Source: Hysterium pulicare CBS 123377 | Taxonomy: Eukaryota > Ascomycota > Dothideomycetes > Hysteriales > Hysteriaceae | Assembly (NCBI GenBank): GCA_000467715.1 | Contig: AJFK01000081.1 | Coordinates: 19,719 to 83,718 of the forward strand | Direction: 5' to 3' | DNA: 64,000 bases | Part shown: one piece after another, positions 59,593 through 64,000 of the stretch | Numbering within the stretch: the stretch's first letter is position 1 | Layout: each line of letters opens with the position of its first letter | Made by a program: the position numbers and the translations under genes | Notes under the pieces: generated by a model | Told to the model about the DNA's origin: nothing | Databases searched by the model: none | Seen by the model: the letters and a program-made list of their open reading frames with translations, nothing else

Positions 59593-60346
59593 CTAGGTAT
59601 GAGATCCGCCGGATTTAAGTCTGTAGCAAGGCTTATCTCCATGTTCGTGATACCGGCAGTCCGTCTGAGGTTTAAGGAATGGTGACTTCTCCTCGGGCGA
59701 TCGAAGTCGTGAAGACATTGCAACCACTACGTCGACAATGAAAGCATGCGGGTATTCTGTAGCGTAGAGATATTTGATGTCATCATCCGTGTGAAGCCAC
59801 ACCACGCTATCAGTAACCAGTCGTCTCAGAGGTGATCCAGCAGTAGCGGTTTTGTAGATGTACGCAGCGCTTTTTTGAGGCGCTGCTCGATCATTCGGGC
59901 CAGCGTTAGAGATCCAGTCCCGCATCGCATCTACCAGAGTATCTTTGAAGTTAACGTCTCCAATGAAGACAGCTAGGCGACAGCAGGAGATAAGCCTGTC
60001 CCACTCCATCTTCATAGCGGTTTCGGTATTCGAAGCATCCTTTACTTTGGTATATAGCCGGCCAGTGTATAACCATTGGACGTACACATTGAAGTCCGGG
60101 GAACGGCGACTTGGGATCTTGAGTATCCGATCATTTTCCTCCATTAGGAATATGAGACCAGCAAAGTATGGTGAAGATGCACTGAGGAGTTCCTCGTGGA
60201 CGGTAAAACATCGCCGAGCGGCTCCAGTGTCGACTTGCACAGCTATCGTCCTGGTTCCCATCCTAATATTGTAAGCCTGTGAACAACGCCTAGGCGGTGA
60301 GCAAATCAACTCACTTGAGCATGCTGTCTTGGAGGAATCGATACAT
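59593..60346 (-). CDS. BTB/POZ domain protein
   Basis: Predicted protein-interaction domain protein; many fungal stand-alone BTB proteins are of unknown role, and some are Cullin-3 adaptors. Two exons, 60315-60346 and 59593-60262, give 233 residues; the 52-bp intron (GTGAGT...TTAG) closes in frame. The first exon encodes MYRFLQDSMLK, then MGTRTIAVQVDTGAARRCFTVHEELLSASSPYF matches the start of a BTB fold (strand-strand-FTVHEELL-SPYF). RSPDFNVYVQWLYTGRLYT follows, with the VYVQWLYTGRL helix-strand pattern typical of the domain. A variant 5' exon structure, using a longer leader frame upstream of 60346, is possible because a frame between 60357 and 60653 reads plausible text toward a GGGTGAGA donor. 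The C-terminal half is variable; nothing identifies a partner. Confidence 0.83.
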
Positions 60347-60995
60347 CGCGTCAATCTCACCCCAAGATGATAGTGAAATTTGCCTCAGTAATGAAGATGG
60401 TATACACACTATCTTCGTCCGGGGTGCAGTTGAGAATAATCCTGGAATGCAACGCGTTGAGAAAGGCGTTGTGACAGACTATCTGGACGAGCCTACGAAA
60501 GTCAAGGCCAAAGTGAGAGGTGAGGGACAAGAAATATCGGATCGATGAGCTGAAGTAGAATATAAGATAGTTGTAGAAGAAGCTAGATATCGGTGACATG
60601 AAGTTGTGAATGTTCAGACGTTGCAGCCTAGCTGTTTTCAAGGGAGACGACAAGAGACTGAGAGAATTTCGCCCATTTGGATTCTTGGATACAAATGCGG
60701 GCTCGGTAACGACTTTTACTTATACATGCTTATGAAAGGTAGTTCGACTAGAAAAGGAGAATGCGCTGACAATAAAGAAGTATCGCGATGCAGAAATGCA
60801 GGTCAAAAAACAAACGCCAACCGGGTATCTTACAAGTATAAAGCAAACCCATTCCAATTCAGGCCGTGCCCTCATCTCTCGTTTTCAAATGCTCAACTTC
60901 GATCCAACAACCTGAATCATGAAGTACAAGCCTACACGAGATGTCCAGTGAATTTTGATCGCAGCATGTCGCGCATTACGTCAGAGTATCCCAAC
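60347..60995. other. Intergenic region, BTB promoter and coiled-coil gene 3' end
   Basis: About 650 bp upstream of the BTB gene and downstream of the next minus-strand gene. It may contain an additional 5' BTB exon between about 60357 and 60653, which I could not settle. A 210-codon plus-strand frame from 60606 extends into the neighbouring coding region and is antisense to it. Confidence 0.4.
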
Positions 60996-63274
60996 TTAGA
61001 ACATCTCATCTTCAGCGTCCCTCCCGAAAAAACCATATCCCTCCTCCCTTGGCGTAGCCCAGACATCCGGACTCGTCACATCCTCTTTACTACTCCCACT
61101 CACCCCTCCTCCTTCCTCTTCCTCTTCATTTTCATTCCCACCCTCAGTATCGACACTAAATTTACTGATAACCCTCTCCCTCTCTGGCACCCTCCTCTTA
61201 CAGCTCGCACCAATATCCTCCTCAGACTCAAATCCTAGACCCCTTGCAGGCGGCCTTCTGTTAGCTCTGGGCGTGCTCAGCCTTTCTTCAGCGCTAGGAT
61301 GAATGATAGCGTCGGGAGAGGGCGTCGGGTACGGAGACGTATTCACAAATTTTGGCATGAGGGAGCGTAGATCGGATAATTCGCGTTGGAGACTAATTAC
61401 TTGTTTCTCTAGTGCTTTGCGTGCGGAGCGTTCATGGCGAAGGATTGTGTAGACAGCTGCGATTTGTTCTCCGGGCTCAGGGCTTTGACTTTGGGCGGAT
61501 GGGGTGGGTTTGGACATGGCGCTGGGTTCGAGGATGTTGGGGGTTTGGTTGTTTGGTGAGTGGGTTTCAGATGAACCTGGAAAGGGCTTGATTCTGTCTT
61601 TTCCATCTCCGGCTGTGCTGGGGGAGGAGAGGAAGGTTGGCGCTAGCGTAGGCGATGGAGGTCTGGAGGGTTCTTGTTTCGTGCTCAAAGTTTTGTTACT
61701 ACTCTTGCTTGATTGGCGCGAGCCGTTTCCATCTCTTGTCGTTGTAGAGCTCCGATCTGAGCGTCGTCCTTTAGGCGCACTTTCTAATATGATTGTTTGG
61801 CGGTTGCTGCGGCCTGTAAGTCTGTGCATTGAGGACTCGAGACCCTGAGTCCTGTCTTCCAGCACTTTGACGCGCTCTTCAAGAGGAAGACCTTGCTCAA
61901 TAAATGGCGGTGCGTCTTCTTCCTCCGGGTTGGCCAAGAACTCGCTTCTCAAACTTCCGAAATTGAAAGCTTCGACGGGTATCGGACTAACAATTTGCTC
62001 GTTTTGGTCGATTGGTTCTATTGAGACAGGGAAACTTGGTTCTCGAACCTCTTCTGCTATCTCTCGAGGAGTTTCTTGTGAAATCTTTTCGGTCGCAGCG
62101 GTCTGAGGTCGCGGCGTATGTGAGCTGTACACACTGACAGAGCGGTCTGCGCCACTTGATCTCCAATACCGAATTTCAGCACTCCGCCTCCTAGACGGGG
62201 TCTCCTGTCTACTCCACAAATCGCGCAAAGCGCCTGCGCTTCGCGATTTTCGATTATGCTTCTTATGTGTTGGACTCATTTTCGGACTCGACAAAGCGAC
62301 TCCAATCTCGGGCGACGGAATTGATTCAGATTGCTGGGGTCGTTGTTCGTCCCAAGCTGTGACTTTTGTGCCCGAGCTACCCCAAGTTGCAGAGAGCGCT
62401 TGAGCTTCGGCGGGAGAGAGGATGACGCTGGGAAGGGTTGCTCGGCGGCGACGAATGGTAGGCGGCGGGTCGAAAGTCAAGTATTCCTGCGGTGGGCTGG
62501 CTGGTTCAGGGGCATTGACGTTCATAGGAAACGGCAGATGCGACCCTAGAGGATTGAGAAGTTGAAGGTCACGGACTTGGAGGTCTGATATTCGTGGCGC
62601 TGTAGAGGCATTTTCAACCGGTTTCTCAATTGTATGCGTCAGTACCCCTGGGTCCTGGAGATTGTCAACAATGCGATGTATAGCGAGATATTCGAGTTAC
62701 TCACGCTTCGATGATAGCCATGCTTCTGGAATGATTCCTCTTGCACGTCTTCTTTACCCTTTCTCCCAAACATCCTACGGAATACGTTTCGCAGACCACT
62801 CCTCCGCTTCTTTCTTGGCGTCATCTTCGTAGTACTGTCGGGCAAAGACGGAAAAGGACTTGGACTGTTGTACGATGCAGAAAGATCTGGGGAAGTATTT
62901 CTCTGCATGTCGCTGATAGCTCGTATAGCAGTCGAAGATCTCTTGTGCCGTAACTGGTGTGGGCTATCCTGCACTTCAGGGTGCTGCACCTCAACCTGGT
63001 CGGATGCGGTGTGTTGGCTTCTAGCATTGAGGCTCCTCTTATAACCAAGGTGCTGTTGCGCGGGTGTTTCCAGTCTTTCAGGTGATGTTTCTGTGTTGTG
63101 TTTGGCTGCATATTCCTTCTCTTCTTCCTCGTTGAGGGGGATATCTTCAGTGATGGGGATTGGACCACTAATTTTCAAATCTCCGCGCCGAATGGCCTCT
63201 GCCTTCCAACTTGACCGATGCAGCTGCCCTCCCCCGTTGGTGGTCGGGACAACAGGACTTTCTTGTTTAACCAT
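60996..63274 (-). CDS. Long low-complexity fungal protein with basic block and coiled coil
   Basis: Two exons, 62705-63274 and 60996-62654, spliced over a 50-bp intron (GTGAGT...TCCAG), give 742 residues. Read separately they would look like two genes, but the phase closes exactly and the donor is canonical. Start at ATG 63274; the leader CTTAG just before it could also be an acceptor, so a further 5' exon is possible. Features: an N-terminal RSSWKAEAIRRGDLK block, a basic cluster KKRRSGLRNVFRRMFGRKGK at about 150-170, Ser/Arg-rich regions, LEERVKVLEDRTQGLESSM as a short coiled coil, and a stronger heptad region with RHERSARKALEKQVISLQRE then LSDLRSLM further on. The C terminus is acidic with a Glu run and ends GFFGRDAEDEMF. 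There is no catalytic motif. The look is of a cytoskeletal or cell-cortex scaffold, but this is inference only. Confidence 0.75.
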
Positions 63275-63990
63275 AGCTAAGGACAAAACACTGCAGAGTC
63301 CGGCGCGGATAGTTGCAGTCTACAGACGCCCCCAATGTAGCCTCACGCAGCTGTAGCAGGGTGAACCCAAAATTTCCCAGGAGACTTTTCCATTGCCTTT
63401 CTAGTCCCTTACACAGAGCAAACTAGACATTAGATGATGCAGCTATGGCTGCGGAGTGGCCATCAGCGCATGCAAGTCCGAAACCCTTAAGATGAACAGA
63501 GGTACGAAGTACGACAAGGAAAATGCGCCCCAACAATAATAGCCTTGATCAAGAGATTGCGCAATATGATAAATTATGCGACGTTAAGGATGTTAAGAAG
63601 CTTAAAGGAATGACGAGGTTAGGCACACACGAGTTTAGGCAGGGAAGAAGAGAGGAAATTCGGAGTATATGTATCAAACGCCAGCGTCAATGAGAACCTT
63701 GCCATATGGGAGGGGATTGTGCATACATAGTGTGTATGGCTAGCAGCGACTACGGGGAGCACGAATGGCGGATTGAGATGAACGGCCGGCTAGCGAGACG
63801 TGAGCCAGAAATAGGTGTGCCAATTCACATCATGAGCGAATGCATATCGGGGTTGAAGGGGCCAAGGGTGGTGTGTAGGTAGATGGCTTTGAATCCGGTT
63901 GGCCGCTTTGGATTCGATCCACGTTAGAGCAGCGTGAGGGCGACCTTGAACCTGGTTCGGCAGCCCGCTGCGTGCCACACTGGTATGATT
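63275..63990. other. Right-end flank, upstream of the coiled-coil gene
   Basis: About 700 bp of promoter-side sequence with only a short minus-strand frame at 63790-63978 and no recognisable element. No gene is supported. Confidence 0.5.
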
Positions 63991-64000
63991 CCCCCCCCCC
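63991..64000. repeat. Homopolymer run of ten C at the window edge
   Basis: The last ten bases are all cytosine, following TGGTATGATT. The run may continue beyond the window; its true length cannot be seen. It may mark a difficult assembly point or a G-rich complementary tract. Confidence 0.9.

Noticed and set aside
60606-61238. 210-codon plus-strand frame
   Set aside because: Antisense to the C-terminal exon of the coiled-coil protein; a shadow of its biased codons.
1-64000. Secondary-metabolite cluster or other defined novel system
   Set aside because: No polyketide synthase, peptide synthetase, terpene cyclase, NLR-type or other core gene was seen; most genes are conserved housekeeping or single metabolic enzymes.

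Overview
The window is nuclear DNA from a filamentous ascomycete (Pezizomycotina). The signs are many short introns of about 49-81 bp (one of 158 bp) with GT...AG ends and CTAAC/CTGAT-like branch sites, a Zn(II)2Cys6 fungal transcription factor, a fungal-type amino-acid permease, an extracellular GH31 alpha-glucosidase, and long Ser/Pro/Lys-rich fungal proteins. The class (for example Leotiomycetes) is only a guess. I could support 17 protein genes, one of them cut by the left edge, plus one decayed coding remnant. Exons were assembled by hand; each spliced model closes in frame across its proposed junctions. No rRNA, tRNA, CRISPR array, intact transposon or secondary-metabolite core gene was recognised.

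Left third (1-26.6 kb), all genes on the minus strand: truncated Zn2Cys6 regulator; YAT-family amino-acid permease with GATA sites upstream; UPF1 RNA helicase of nonsense-mediated decay; phosphoinositide-specific phospholipase C; a 518-aa fungal protein of unknown function. These genes are separated by 2.7-4.3 kb spacers in which I see no convincing gene, although one spacer carries a strong G-quadruplex motif.

Middle (30-45 kb): a HAD class IIA phosphatase-like protein; a broken coding remnant at about 33 kb; a 1175-aa lysine-rich/leucine-rich-repeat protein resembling fungal proteins annotated Mhp1; ribosomal protein L5 (uL18), which starts with a 9-nt exon; ARP2 of the actin-nucleating Arp2/3 complex, divergent from L5 over a 465-bp shared promoter; and a small Pro/Ser-rich protein. 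This is mostly a conserved housekeeping block.

Right third (48-63.3 kb): FAD amine (polyamine) oxidase; a newly assembled three-exon gene for a 243-aa protein with an Arg/Ser-rich, possibly mitochondrial, N terminus; secreted GH31 alpha-glucosidase; Gfo/Idh/MocA oxidoreductase; Fe(II)/2-oxoglutarate dioxygenase; BTB/POZ protein; and a 742-aa low-complexity coiled-coil protein. The oxidase, glucosidase, dehydrogenase and dioxygenase form a run of catabolic or oxidative enzymes, but nothing in the sequence shows that they act in one pathway.

I did not find a clear, previously undescribed biological system. The best items for a second look are the spliced gene at 50983-51818, the decayed remnant at 33 kb, the G-rich tract at 23.07 kb, and the compact shared promoter of L5 and ARP2.
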